Positions 13,701 through 21,169 of a stretch of 64,000 nt of DNA are shown here, one piece after another. The notes beneath the pieces are model-generated. The model was not told where the DNA came from and made no database searches. It saw only the letters and a program-made list of their open reading frames with translations. The position numbers and the translations under genes were made by a program. How positions within the stretch are numbered: position 1 is the stretch's first letter; every line of letters starts with the position of its first letter. Source of the DNA: Chenopodium formosanum (Eukaryota; Streptophyta; Magnoliopsida; Caryophyllales; Amaranthaceae); NCBI GenBank assembly GCA_024500155.1, contig CM044869.1:31866501-31930500 (forward strand), written 5' to 3'.

Positions 13701-16700
13701 TCTTACCTTATAGTTCATGAAGAGACATTAAGCGACATAGGAAAGGGTTGTACACAAAATGAGCACTTGTCCGGAAGGACAAGTGGGAGATTGAAAGGAA
13801 TGGTGTCCTTCGAACAAGTGTACTATTCCGTTAGCGGGTTCAGAATTATTAGAAAGCTAATATATTCAGTAAGGTCAAGTGATCGGAATGCCTGGGTGGA
13901 GGCCGCTTCCGATCAGTAATATTAATGGATAATTAATGTTACAGCTTAATCTTGACTGAACCCTTCGGGTCACACCCAAGCATTCAACAAACCGAAACGA
14001 CGAATTAATTCGGAAGGAATTAATGAGTCGACCGAGTAATATTTATTTAGACGTCGGAAATTTGAGCTTAGAGCGTCGAAACCGAGCGTCGGAAGTCGAG
14101 TCGAAAAATAGTGAAAGACGAGACAAGAAATAGTAATAAATCAACAAAAGACCGAAATACCCCTAGCATCGGAATGCCCTAGCAAACCGAGTGCTAAGGG
14201 CGTATGGGCCTAGCATGGTGGCTAGCATGCGCACCAAGCCGAGCCTAGGCTGGCTGGTGCGTGCTAGCGCACTCATGCTAGCATCGCAAGGCTAGGCGCT
14301 GCCTAGTGCGTGCTAGCATGCTAGGCGCAGCCTTGTGCGCGCAATGGCTAGCAAGCCATGCCGCAACAAGCTGCCGGAGCTAGCACGCTAGGCGCGCCAG
14401 CTCGCAACAGCTAGCAGCAGCATGGCTAGGCCATTGCTTGCTGCCTAGCAGCGCTGGCCAAGGCACAAGGCCAGCAGCAGCAGCCCGCACAAGCATGCTG
14501 GGCGTGCTGGCCAGCAGCAGCAGCAGCCCGCATGCAAGTGCTGGGCTTGCTGGGCGTGGCTGCCACGGACAGCAGCACATGGCAGCCCACCTTGGCTGCC
14601 TTGGTGCCCAAGGGTGGGTGCCATGTGGCTTGTGGTCCTTGAGTGTGTGGGGAGTGAGGTGGCCGGTTATGGGAGAGGGAGTGGGGAGCAAGTTTGGTCC
14701 CCCCCTTCTCCAAATGGTCCTCACCTAACCACTCACATGAGCTTGCCACTTGTTGATTTATTACTAGCTTGATTATTGATTTTATTTTAGCTTTAAAATA
14801 AAATGGAAAAATCATACTATCCCACATTGATGGGAGAGTAAATGATACTCCCATCATTTCCTATAAATACCCAAGTATGGGCATTGGGAAAGATGCTTGA
14901 GTAAGAGTTGGAAAAGGCATCACAATTAGTGAAAACCTTTGAACTCAATATTATTACTCGGGTTTTATTGGTCGGGTCTTGCTAACTCCAAGACATTGGA
15001 CCTAGTCGGTTTTGTTGGTGCGGGTGGACTTCGTTGGAGGTCTCCGTGCGAGCGGGACTAGAAGCTTTCAAGTAAGAGCTCATTTGGAGTGAAGCACGCG
15101 TCAAGGGTAATTAGCTTATCTTAATCTTGTGATTAATTTAATTATGTTTATGGTTTTATTTATTGCGAGTGTGGTCTTGGTTTTGGGTTTGTTTCCGCGG
15201 TGAGTCGGACTCACCAAACCCCAACAATACGAACTAGAATTTAGGTAATTAAAGCAAAGAAATAAACTAAAAGAAAAAGTAGAAAAGAAAAAAGGAAAAT
15301 AAAAGCTCATATAAAAGAGAAAATGAAAATCTAAAATTACAAAACAAAAAGAAAATTAAGCAAATAAACTAAACCTCTGCTTTAGTGCTTCTTCATTTCC
15401 TTCATTTGAACCCAAAAAAATCACTTAAGCTAACTAAATTAATCTTTTGATTCATTTTTAGATTAAAAAGAAGCAGTTATACTTGTCATTAGTACTACAT
15501 TTCATTAATTTATCAAAGAATAGTTTTTTTTAAAAAAAAAATTTATAATAAAAAACAAAGGGGACCCTACAAAAGGGGGGCCCTGAGCGATCGCTCAATG
15601 AGCTCCCCTAGTAGCCGGCCCTGCATATGTCCCCTACATTTTTACTAGAATTAGTAACTTTTTGGGAAAAGAGAGGAGAAAATATAGACGGAGTAATAAA
15701 AAAACTTAATAAATTTAGTGTGTGTCTTTTTCGACGCAACACAAAACGACCGTTACATATATAACGTCTTTGGCTTTTAATTTCATTATTTGCCTATTTG
15801 TCTACATAAGTATTTTATTTTTTATAGTTATATCAATGATTTTGTTTTTTAAAGAATTATTAATTTGGCCTATTATTGATAGTTGAGTTGATGATACATT
15901 AATAACATAAATTAATACTTCATAATAGATTTTAGATATCATAAGTAGTTCTTCATTTCAAGTAGTCTAACTCATTTGAGCTTAAACATTATCAAAGAGA
16001 TAAATTAGACAAATTACAAATGCAAATACATAAATCATAAACAATCACTAATTATAATGATAAGCTGAGATTGAGTGTCAGCCTAAAGATATGGACAATA
16101 AGGTAAACTGCCAAGAACTTAAATATATTGTAACATATATTACAATTTCGTATGATAACATAAAAATAATATTCCATATGACCCTTCAAAAAAATAAATA
16201 ATATTCCCTATGACCAATTCCTCCTCTAAATTTCAAAATTTTAGTGTGGGGTTACTTTTGATGTTTGATGCTCAAAACTTTGATGAATTTTCTCTTTCTT
16301 TGTGGATGTGATATTGGTGTTGATGGTAGAGACTTGCTTTGGTTTTGTGGTTTTTGAAAAATGGTTGCTTCCAAATGAGTCTCTTCTTCTCGATTTCAAG
16401 TTTCACTACACCCATTATCTCACTCTATACCTCCACTAGAAAATGCTTCTTCAATTCAAATACGATGCGAAGGAAAAAGACTAATACCGACGACGAGAGA
16501 GGTAAAGTCAACGACAAGTGACGACTAAAATGTATGGGTGGTGGTGGGCTGGTGGCTGACGCAAAAGAGAGAAAATTAGCCATGGTTGTGGCTGTGACAG
16601 AGGAGGGAAAGGGGGTCAGGGAGTAGAGAGAATATTCTATTGTGGGGAGTTTAAAGTGGAGTGTGACGGTATATTGACAATTTACCATAAAAAATTTACC

Positions 16701-18460
16701 TAAAATAAAAGCGTGTTAATTATAAAAAGAAATTTTTCAAAAAGGAATATGTGTTATCTAAATTGGAAAGGAGAAAGTAATAAATAATAATTCTCAAACT
16801 ACTCCCTGTTTAATTTGCATGACCATTATCTACAATTTCGTACAAGTGTGTGATGATGGTAATAATGATAGGTCAAATCCTTGAATTAGAAGAACTTAAT
16901 TTTGTTGCATAATTGACAAAAGTAAGCTTACAAATAAATACCACGGAGTACATTCATTTCATATTAAATGCAATATTTATTAGAAACGAATGCTACACAT
17001 TATATATGTTTTCTCTTTCATTTTTAAGGTGTCATTTCTCTCCTCATTACATGCATCTACATCTTTCTCTCTCCATTTAACACTCACTAACAAATTTTGC
17101 CTATAAATCCATGTTACGGCCTTTGTTACACATAAAATAAAGGAAAAATTAACAAGAAAGGTTCAAACTATTACTAGTCTTCTAAAAGGGCCAACCTTTT
17201 TATTAACTTTGGACTGAACCAACTATTTTGTGTAGTTCACACGCGTGGACCCAGTCTGTATCCGACCTGCTATTGTAGGTAAAATATTTCACGTGTATAT
17301 CACGTGGCCTTGAATATACAAAAATCAAAATTTTCCTCTTTCTTTTTTATTTCGATAAAAACCCCCTCCAATTTAGCAATTTTTTCTTCTTCTCTTAAAA
17401 TTTTTACAACTTTTTAAAACTTAAAATTATTGCATAAATCAATCCAATATGCATAGTGGCAACTGGCAAGCAACAATCATCGGATTAGACTACAAGTTAA
17501 ATTATGTAATAGGAATTACGTAGTTATTAATTATCTTCCAATTTATGTAATACATGAGCAAAATCTGCATTATAATGGATTAAATATTGCCACATCCACC
17601 CCATGTCCACAACCACCACCATCAAAGCAACCCCAGCCACAAAACCACCAACCCAGACCACCCCCACATAACTACAAACCACCCACGCACATAAGAAAAA
17701 TCATCACCGATTAACCCATCCAAGATCCATCTCCAGCAGGTATAAAACCCACCCACTCAACCACCACAAAATCGTCACCAAGAACCTACCCATCGAACAA
17801 CATCGTAATAATACACCCCCATCAATAACCTTTTTGAAGCCACCATCATCTCCAGCAGGTTAAGCAAAGAGAGAGAAGATGAGTAGCCACAATTGGCCAT
17901 GGTTGCGGGATAGCGGAAACGTTGGTTGCCAGTTTGAGGTGGTTAGAATTTAGAAAGAATGGGAAGTAGTGGAGAGAGAGAAAGAATGGGAGTTAGAAGA
18001 AAAATGGTGGTGGTGGAAATTCAAGTGGTTGACTGGTGGTTATGTTGTGGAGACTAGGAGGACGGAGTTGTGGTGGTTATGGCGTAATAGGTAAAAATTG
18101 AAAATATTTTTTTTAATTAAAAAGTTTATCGGTTCAACAAGTAACAAGTCACACTAGACTATTTTGAGAAAACATAAGTATAGTTGGGTCTGTCCAAAGT
18201 TAATTAATAGGTTAGCCCTTTTAAAAAAGATCAGTAATAGTTGAGACCTATGTTGTTAATTTTTCCTAAAATAAAACAAAGCTAGTATATATAAACAATT
18301 ACTAGTTAATCTATTGCTTAAGTTATATTGTATAATAAGTAGGTACTAGGGAAAGTTTTCTGTAAAACACTAAAATAGTGTAACACTATATCAATTCTAT
18401 AATTTAAATTTGGATTTTTTAATCTTTATCTTTAATTTAATTTTTTTTTTTTTCATTTTA

Positions 18461-18503
<43 letters not shown>

Positions 18504-19480
18504 CAGAAATTGAAGACTCGTGTCATTAAGAAAGATGTGAACCCTGAATGGAATGAAGATCTCACCCTTTCCGTTTCAGATCCCAGTTTACCTATTCAGC
18601 TGGTAAGATAGCTCCTCATTTATTTGTTATCCGAAAGTCGAGAGTACGATGTTGTTTTGGCATTTGATAAATTATCGAGTAAGTTGTGTAACAATATAAT
18701 TACTATAAGAAAACTAATTCAACAAATAATTGAAGAAAGTTGAAAGATATCAAAAGATTATACTGAAATTATAATTATCGTTACAAATTAAGTTAGTAAA
18801 GATCATCTCATAGTAGCAATATTATTGTAAGAGTGAGGAATAGCTCAATTGGTTAGAGCTTTCCTCCAATTCCAAGGGATCCTTTATTATTATGTGAGTA
18901 ATAAATGTTAGAAATGAGACTCTAATAAAAGGACGGAGGGAGTATTAATTTATCTAGCTTATTTCATTCTTGTTCTAATTTTTAATTTTTTAAAGGATAA
19001 ATTTAATAATAAAGACAAACTTTCATTTTGTTGAAATTCTATTAGAAAACCATAAAAGGTGGAGAGTCCTTACTATTGATATCATGAACAATAATAAAAG
19101 TGTTTCTATTATTTAAAAATTACATATGTACATTTTTTTATTAGCACTTAAATTAACTTTATCATCGTTTCATATTATTGTGCTCCCAGACTGTTTACGA
19201 CCATGACATGTTTAGTAAAGATGATAAAATGGGGGAAGCAGAATTTGACATCAAGCCCTTCATAGACGCCTTGAAGATGAACTTAGATAATCTACCAAGT
19301 GGAACTCTAATATCAAGAGTTCAACCTTGTAGACAAAATTGTTTAGCCGAAGAAAGTCATATTATTTGGACAGATTCAAGGGTCATTCAAAACTTTTGCT
19401 TGAGATTAAAAAATGTTGAGTGTGGGGAAGTGGAACTTCAATTGCAATGGATCGATCTCCCAGGTTGCAAAGGAATTTAA
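1627..19480 (+). CDS. C2-domain ABA-related (CAR-type) protein, three exons
   Basis: The spliced product is 185 aa: exon 1 1627-1797 (57 codons), exon 2 18507-18602 (32 codons), exon 3 19190-19480 (96 codons plus stop). All junctions are phase 0 and GT/AG. It is a single plant C2 domain. Loop 1 carries D42 and D47 (RDVRTSDPYVV) and loop 3 carries VYDHDMFSKDDKMG, the calcium-ligand positions of CAR proteins. The CAR-specific insertion (IKPFIDALKMNLDNLPSGT, then QPCRQNCLAEES) is present and the C-terminus ends in QWIDLPGCKGI. In the characterised family these proteins bind membranes in a calcium-dependent way and recruit PYR/PYL/RCAR abscisic-acid receptors to the plasma membrane. The 16,709-bp intron 1 is filled with transposons. 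No frameshift or stop is seen, so the gene may still work if the intron is spliced. Family confidence is high; the exact paralogue is unknown. Confidence 0.9.
2186..2957. mobile_element. hAT-like non-autonomous element, 772 bp
   Basis: The left end CAGTGACGGATCCAGGATTT is a typical plant hAT terminus. The right end, read in reverse, is CACTATCGGATCTACGTAG and matches at 11 of the first 16 positions. Near-identical 8-bp flanks (ACAATGAT 2178-2185; ACAATGAC 2958-2965) serve as the target-site duplication. No transposase ORF is visible. It lies in CAR intron 1. Confidence 0.65.
3006..3300 (-). repeat. Dispersed SINE-like/tRNA-related repeat bounded by a direct repeat
   Basis: About 70 bp starting GTTAGTGGACCAACTCAAC is present twice (about 3007-3076 and 3228-3298). 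On the minus strand the inner segment reads TGGTATCGGAGCCAGCGTGA followed by GGGTTCGAATCTC, resembling a tRNA-type pol III box B. This resembles dispersed repeats common in plant introns. The ORF across it is not a gene. Confidence 0.4.
3515..3912. mobile_element. MITE with about 70-bp terminal inverted repeats
   Basis: Left AAGCTATGCCCCCCAAG and GGTTTCTAAGCTGTGCCCAT recur inverted at the right end as AGCTTAGAAACCAAAGAAAT and GGTGGCATAACC. No ORF lies inside. The ends merge into T-rich tracts, so the boundaries are approximate and no TSD was defined. Confidence 0.6.
4053..4315. mobile_element. Stowaway-like MITE
   Basis: The left end ATACTGCCTATG plus TTTTTTTTAGCTGACACGTT matches the inverted right end ATACTTCCTCCG plus TTTCTTTTTAGTTGACACGT over about 35 bp. 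The CTCCCTCCGT-like terminus and AT-rich target suit Tc1/mariner Stowaway MITEs. Non-coding. Confidence 0.6.
4836..6270 (+). repeat. Copia 5' LTR
   Basis: It runs from TGAAAGGAATGG to ACCCCAACA. U3 includes a CTAG-rich, GC-rich segment (5210-5640). A TATA box TATAAATA sits at 5906-5913, with the inverted repeat TGATGGGAG (5872-5880) / CTCCCATCA (5892-5900) just upstream. ORFs on both strands here are compositional artefacts. Confidence 0.92.
6271..6284 (+). promoter_or_regulatory. Copia primer-binding site (initiator-Met tRNA type, degenerate)
   Basis: GCGGTATCGGAGCC directly follows the 5' LTR. It resembles the plant copia site TGGTATCAGAGC with two changes in that 12-base core, so it probably is, or derives from, a tRNA-iMet primer site. 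Confidence 0.7.
6285..9035 (+). other. Long non-coding leader of the copia element
   Basis: About 2.75 kb lies between PBS and gag. It is AT-rich except for a GC-rich CTGC/GCAGC island at 7250-7580 that yields spurious overlapping ORFs. Short similar phrases 'acggactgtgatccg' and 'acggtctgcgaaccg' occur at about 8166-8222. No domain is recognised. Confidence 0.6.
9036..9902 (+). CDS. gag: Copia gag (nucleocapsid-containing) ORF
   Basis: This 288-aa ORF encodes a UBN2-type copia capsid protein, which packages element RNA in cytoplasmic particles. The body includes LNLVNFKEWEEELRKTLRNC and MPLQAHVLNMTRLFTHLELI. A CCHC zinc knuckle lies at C245-X2-C248-X4-H253-X4-C258 (CFYCSRPGHYKRKC). The start ATG precedes LPELPKELPISLNL; an upstream start is not excluded. 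The ORF stops shortly after the knuckle (TAG 9900-9902) instead of running on into protease, unlike typical one-ORF copia elements. Confidence 0.88.
   Translation: MLPELPKELPISLNLVNFKEWEEELRKTLRNCYLEHILDTQIPSFYSKGIMSDEAHEEWSEDCKRVSRLMANSIPVQWKGKFSNYFPDMMLKALEDVVNLRVTKSTRGNYDGLVEDVTRSLSNMRIKPPQDGRLIKERQEVWAKVYNARLRPGMPLQAHVLNMTRLFTHLELIGKPVEDEQAAPMLLSSLHSGYVALKMRLTAKRNKLSLMEVVQELQKTYSCKKAKVALRTKKKEFKNKAKMRCFYCSRPGHYKRKCSMYLADEAKGKVTSISGIIFTLEHKQFMRY
9903..10198 (+). other. Gap where the copia protease is expected
   Basis: No retropepsin D-S/T-G motif can be read in this 296-bp AT-rich stretch. A trace MSTSG near 9973 resembles the residues just before a protease in related elements. The coding sequence therefore seems deleted or replaced here. 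The pol ORF resumes at 10199 in the pre-integrase zinc-finger region. Confidence 0.6.
10199..12910 (+). CDS. pol: Copia pol: integrase, reverse transcriptase, RNase H
   Basis: This is one open 903-aa frame. The integrase zinc finger uses H10, H15, C41 and C44. The catalytic core is D71 (HTDVCGP), D134 (RSDRGGEY) and E170 (NGVSERRNRT), spacing DX35E. RT shows D490 in MDVKTAFLNGYLEE and the YVDD box at 575-578. RNase H shows GYTDASF and TEAEYLAAAEAAKEAVW (E789). The C-terminus is VADPLTKPLPQ...VGDWL. The order integrase before RT defines Ty1/copia; wording of the RT resembles the Tork/TAR group, but the lineage needs a tree. All catalytic residues are intact, yet processing would need protease in trans. 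Confidence 0.95.
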   Translation: MESNQTYLWHCRLGHINIKRIKKLLQEGVLDSFDLESFENCEGCLLGKMIKQPFPKLGERASDLLGLIHTDVCGPMSSTTRNGHRYFITFTDDYSRYGYVYLMSHKSESFEKFKEFQSEVENQLGKKIKALRSDRGGEYLSQEFDDHLKEKGILSELTPPGTPQWNGVSERRNRTLLDMVRSTMGLSDLPISFWGHALLTAALTLNRAPSKAVEKTPYELWTKKPPRLSFLKIWGCEAYVKKLISDKLHPKSDKVYFVGYPKETKGYYFYNKSENKVFVARHGVFLEKEHLSKMTSGRKIELVEVREDEQQNHNDSQSAQTASVDAGQNDQNVQSRTNNANAQSITLRRSLRPRSQPDRYLGLVLTENQDILIMDGDEPATYKQAMASTDSAKWQEAMRSEMDSMFDNQVWDLVDLPEGYTPIGCKWIFKLKTDKDGNVFIYKARLVAKGYRQVHGIDYDETFSPVAMLKSVRILLAIAAYYDYEIWQMDVKTAFLNGYLEETVYMTQPEGFVDQNNAGKVCKLKKSIYGLKQASRSWNLRFDEAISKFGFIKNPDESCVYKKVSGSDIAFLVLYVDDILLIGNSIPLLESVKAWLGKCFSMKDLGEAQYILGIKIYRDRSKRMIGLSQSTYIDKVLARFGMEEAKRGHLPMSHGITLSKKQCPQTPDERVRMNQIPYASLIGSIMYAMICTRPDVSYALSATSRYQSDPGEAHWTAAKNILKYLKRNKDKFLVYGGTKDLVVEGYTDASFQTDRDDFKSQSGYVFCLNGGAFSWKSAKQSTTADSTTEAEYLAAAEAAKEAVWIRKFVGELDVVPSIKGPIALYCDNNGAIAQAREPREHQKVKHVKRRFHMIREWKSKGEIRICKVGTDDNVADPLTKPLPQVKHNKHVEAMGIKHVGDWL
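12911..13780 (+). other. Copia 3' internal untranslated region
   Basis: This is 870 bp after pol without a convincing ORF. It ends in the polypurine tract. Nothing else is recognised. Confidence 0.6.
13781..13790 (+). promoter_or_regulatory. Copia polypurine tract
   Basis: AAGTGGGAGA, one base before the 3' LTR start at 13792, is the usual plus-strand priming tract of plant copia elements. Confidence 0.75.
13792..15226 (+). repeat. Copia 3' LTR
   Basis: It has the same 1435-bp length as the 5' LTR. I noticed about five substitutions between them (in the segments near 4929, 5104, 5169, 6133 and 6211 of the 5' copy). The TATA box is at 14862-14869. Confidence 0.92.
15632..17132. other. CAR intron 1, no gene recognised
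   Basis: AT-rich non-coding DNA. Short ORFs at 16339-16688 are serine/proline-rich, without domain features, and overlap on both strands. They look fortuitous. Confidence 0.5.
17142..18266. mobile_element. MULE-type non-autonomous element, 1125 bp
   Basis: It is flanked by a perfect 9-bp TSD TAAAATAAA (17133-17141, 18267-18275), the size typical of Mutator. The TIRs begin GGAAAAATTAACAA on both sides and stay similar for about 90 bp (AACTATTACT, AAAAGGGC, ATTAACTTTGGAC). The interior is ACC/CCA-rich (17590-17860) with no intact ORF. It lies in CAR intron 1, about 240 bp before exon 2. Confidence 0.85.
18462..18501 (+). repeat. 40-bp poly(A) run next to the exon 2 acceptor
   Basis: An uninterrupted A run sits between a T-rich tract (18441-18453) and the acceptor ATTCAG. 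It could be the tail of a retroposed sequence or a homopolymer expansion. Exact length may be an assembly estimate. Confidence 0.8.
18507..18602 (+). CDS. CAR gene exon 2 (32 codons)
   Basis: It encodes KLKTRVIKKDVNPEWNEDLT and a further 12 residues to LPIQL, the highly conserved middle of the C2 domain. The acceptor is TTCAG|AAATTG at 18506/18507 and the donor CTG|GTAAGA at 18602/18603. A 40-bp poly(A) run lies only 5 bp before the acceptor. Confidence 0.88.
18603..19189 (+). other. CAR intron 2 with tRNA-like SINE head and Stowaway-like terminus
   Basis: At 18836-18880 the text GAGGAATAGCTCAATTGG and TTAGAGC forms a perfect tRNA D-arm with box A, but no anticodon arm or acceptor partner follows, so it is a SINE-like head and not a tRNA gene. 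At about 18929-18945 AAAAGGACGGAGGGAGTA looks like a Stowaway MITE end. Confidence 0.5.
19190..19480 (+). CDS. CAR gene exon 3 with stop codon
   Basis: The acceptor CTCCCAG ends at 19189. The exon runs from TVYDHD (calcium loop 3) through the CAR-specific insertion to the TAA at 19478-19480. A possible poly(A) signal AATAAA lies at 19560-19565. Confidence 0.9.
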   Translation, partial: TVYDHDMFSKDDKMGEAEFDIKPFIDALKMNLDNLPSGTLISRVQPCRQNCLAEESHIIWTDSRVIQNFCLRLKNVECGEVELQLQWIDLPGCKGI

Positions 19481-20489
19481 GAATTTTTGCGACACATAAG
19501 TCACCCCCACCCAAAGTATGATAGGCTCATTTCCTTACAAAATTCAAATATTTTATCTAAATAAATTAATAGTTACCTTTTTTTGAAGAATGTCATTCTT
19601 TTCGATTTTGATAAACCATTGAACATTTATGTAAAAATTAATCAACTATACACACAATATGGGTTTCGTAAATTGTTCCACAATATTATATTTCTCTACT
19701 ATTTAGTTAAACCTTAGCCCTCATCATAGTCATATATGTCTCTAATTCCTACTTTAATAAGTTAGACATATGATAGGCTAAACAAAAATAAGGAATGCCT
19801 AATAATATTTTCCTTCAACTTTTAAGACACAAGGCAATAATGCTATAAAAAAAATTCTTGAAAGTGCTGTTTTTGTTTTTTTAAGAATTGTGACTAGCTT
19901 TTTATATATACAAGAAAAAAAGAAGGTAAACATTCTTATCATGATTATTAAGGACCTACGCTCTTCACCTTATTTTTGATGAGCTGAAATTAAATTATTT
20001 TTCTAAACTTAAATAATTTTTACTCATTAAAACTTATTTTTATTGAATCTCTAATATATTGTTTTTAAATTAATGGTTTTTATTAATTAAAATTTATTTT
20101 AACTAAATTGAAATTAATTTTGATGAATATAACTAATTTTTGTTTGTAAAAAGTCAATTTTGTTGAACTTTATTTTATTATATTGAATGTTGTTAGAATA
20201 AGGTGAAGTGAACAAGGTTTAATAAGATCGAGTTGAAAGTTCATCCCAATTTCTTTATCCAAGAAACAAGCTCAATAAGAATATAAGATTAGCCTAACAA
20301 ATCAAGTATACCAAATTATTAAATGTCTCATCAAATTTATATTCGAATGGATTTATCATAACAAAAAAAAAAAATGAAGTACCGATATCAATAAATCATA
20401 CCCTAAAAAAGAAAAAATTAAAACACCCGATAGATTCAATAAGATCTAATAAGTGTTAGAGTACAAGGAGGTAGATAGAAAATAAAGGT
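19481..20489. other. Downstream region of the CAR gene
   Basis: Non-coding, AT-rich 3' flank. AATAAA at 19560-19565 is the nearest plausible polyadenylation signal. It contains the small foldback described at 19951-20217; otherwise nothing is recognised. Confidence 0.5.
19951..20217. mobile_element. Small MITE-like foldback element
   Basis: The left end ACCTACGCTCTTCACCTTAT pairs with the right end ATAAGGTGAAGTGAACAAGGT read in reverse (shared CTTCACCTTAT). The AT-rich interior also folds back (TTTATTGAA, AAATTAATTT). The ends fit a Tourist-like MITE, but the TSD is unclear. Confidence 0.45.
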
Positions 20490-20924
20490 ATTACATTAGG
20501 GAGTTGTTAAATAACGCCCACATTCTTATCAAAATCGCCCACAAATTAGGAATGAATTTACGTTCTTACCCATACTCAAAATCCTAAACTCTTTCTCTCT
20601 TTCACTCTCTAACATCACCTCTTTCTCTCTCCTCGCTTAAAACCTCTCAAGAAAACTTAAAATCACCACCACCACCAACCAACACCACCATTGCCGCCGC
20701 TACCGCCGCAAAACAACATTCACCATCTTAAATCACCACCACCACCGCACATTGCAACCACCACCACAAGGTCCACCACTTCAATATCATCACCACCACC
20801 GCCCATAACTGCCGAGAATGCCACGGTCGAGGAACGCAGCACACGCGAGGGAGGAGGACGCAGCCAGGCGGAGCAGGTATATTTTTTTTCACCGGAAAAG
20901 TACACAAACCGCCCTGTCTGGGCG

Positions 20925-21125
20925 ATTCAACTGTGGTACAACCGCCCAAGTTAGACGATTTGACCATGGTCAAAATGCCCAGGACATACGGTTTGACCAT
21001 GGTTCAACCGTAAAGTTTGGGCAATTTGACCACGATCAAACCGTATTTTCTGGGCGGTTTGTCCACGGTCAAACCGTATTGCCTGGGCGGTTTGACCGTG
21101 GTTAAACCGTCTTACTTGGGCGGTT
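20925..21125. repeat. Left subterminal array of TTTGACC/GGTCAAA palindromes
   Basis: About six units of 36-38 bp each carry a near-palindrome of the form TTTGACCNNGGTCAAACCG separated by TGGGC-type spacers. Similar units lie inverted at 26128-26280. Each contains two W-box-like TTGACC cores in opposite orientation. They may be transposase-binding sites or hairpin formers. Confidence 0.75.
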
Positions 21126-21169
21126 TACGTAACTAAAAAAAAAAATTAATTTAATTATATATTTATTTT

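Larger units (their letters stand above)
4836..15226 (+). mobile_element. Nearly full-length Ty1/copia retrotransposon, recent insertion
   Basis: It has 1435-bp LTRs at both ends (TGAAAGG...CCAACA), a perfect 5-bp TSD ATACG (4831-4835, 15227-15231), a PBS at 6271-6284 and a polypurine tract at 13781-13790. Internally there is a long leader, a gag ORF (9036-9902) and a pol ORF (10199-12910) in the copia order integrase, RT, RNase H. By eye the LTRs differ at about five sites, so the insertion is young. The protease segment between gag and integrase is missing. Related LTR copies lie at 31062-32251 and about 61300-62125. Confidence 0.92.
4545..15623. mobile_element. hAT-like element (about 683 bp without its nested copia insertion)
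   Basis: It is flanked by a perfect 8-bp target-site duplication CATATGTC at 4537-4544 and 15624-15631. The ends are CAGTGCCGTCTTGG (left) and, inverted, CAGGGCCGGCTACT (right). Removing the copia element and one ATACG copy (10,396 bp) leaves about 683 bp with no transposase, so it is non-autonomous. It was in CAR intron 1 before the copia arrived. Confidence 0.8.

Noticed and set aside
16339..16688. Small ORFs on both strands in CAR intron 1
   Set aside because: No domain, low complexity, overlapping antisense frames.
18836..18880. Functional tRNA gene
   Set aside because: Only the D-arm can be formed; no anticodon or T arm and no acceptor stem.
20691..21105. ORFs of 61-95 aa at the left MULE end
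   Set aside because: They run through ACC repeats and the palindromic array on both strands.
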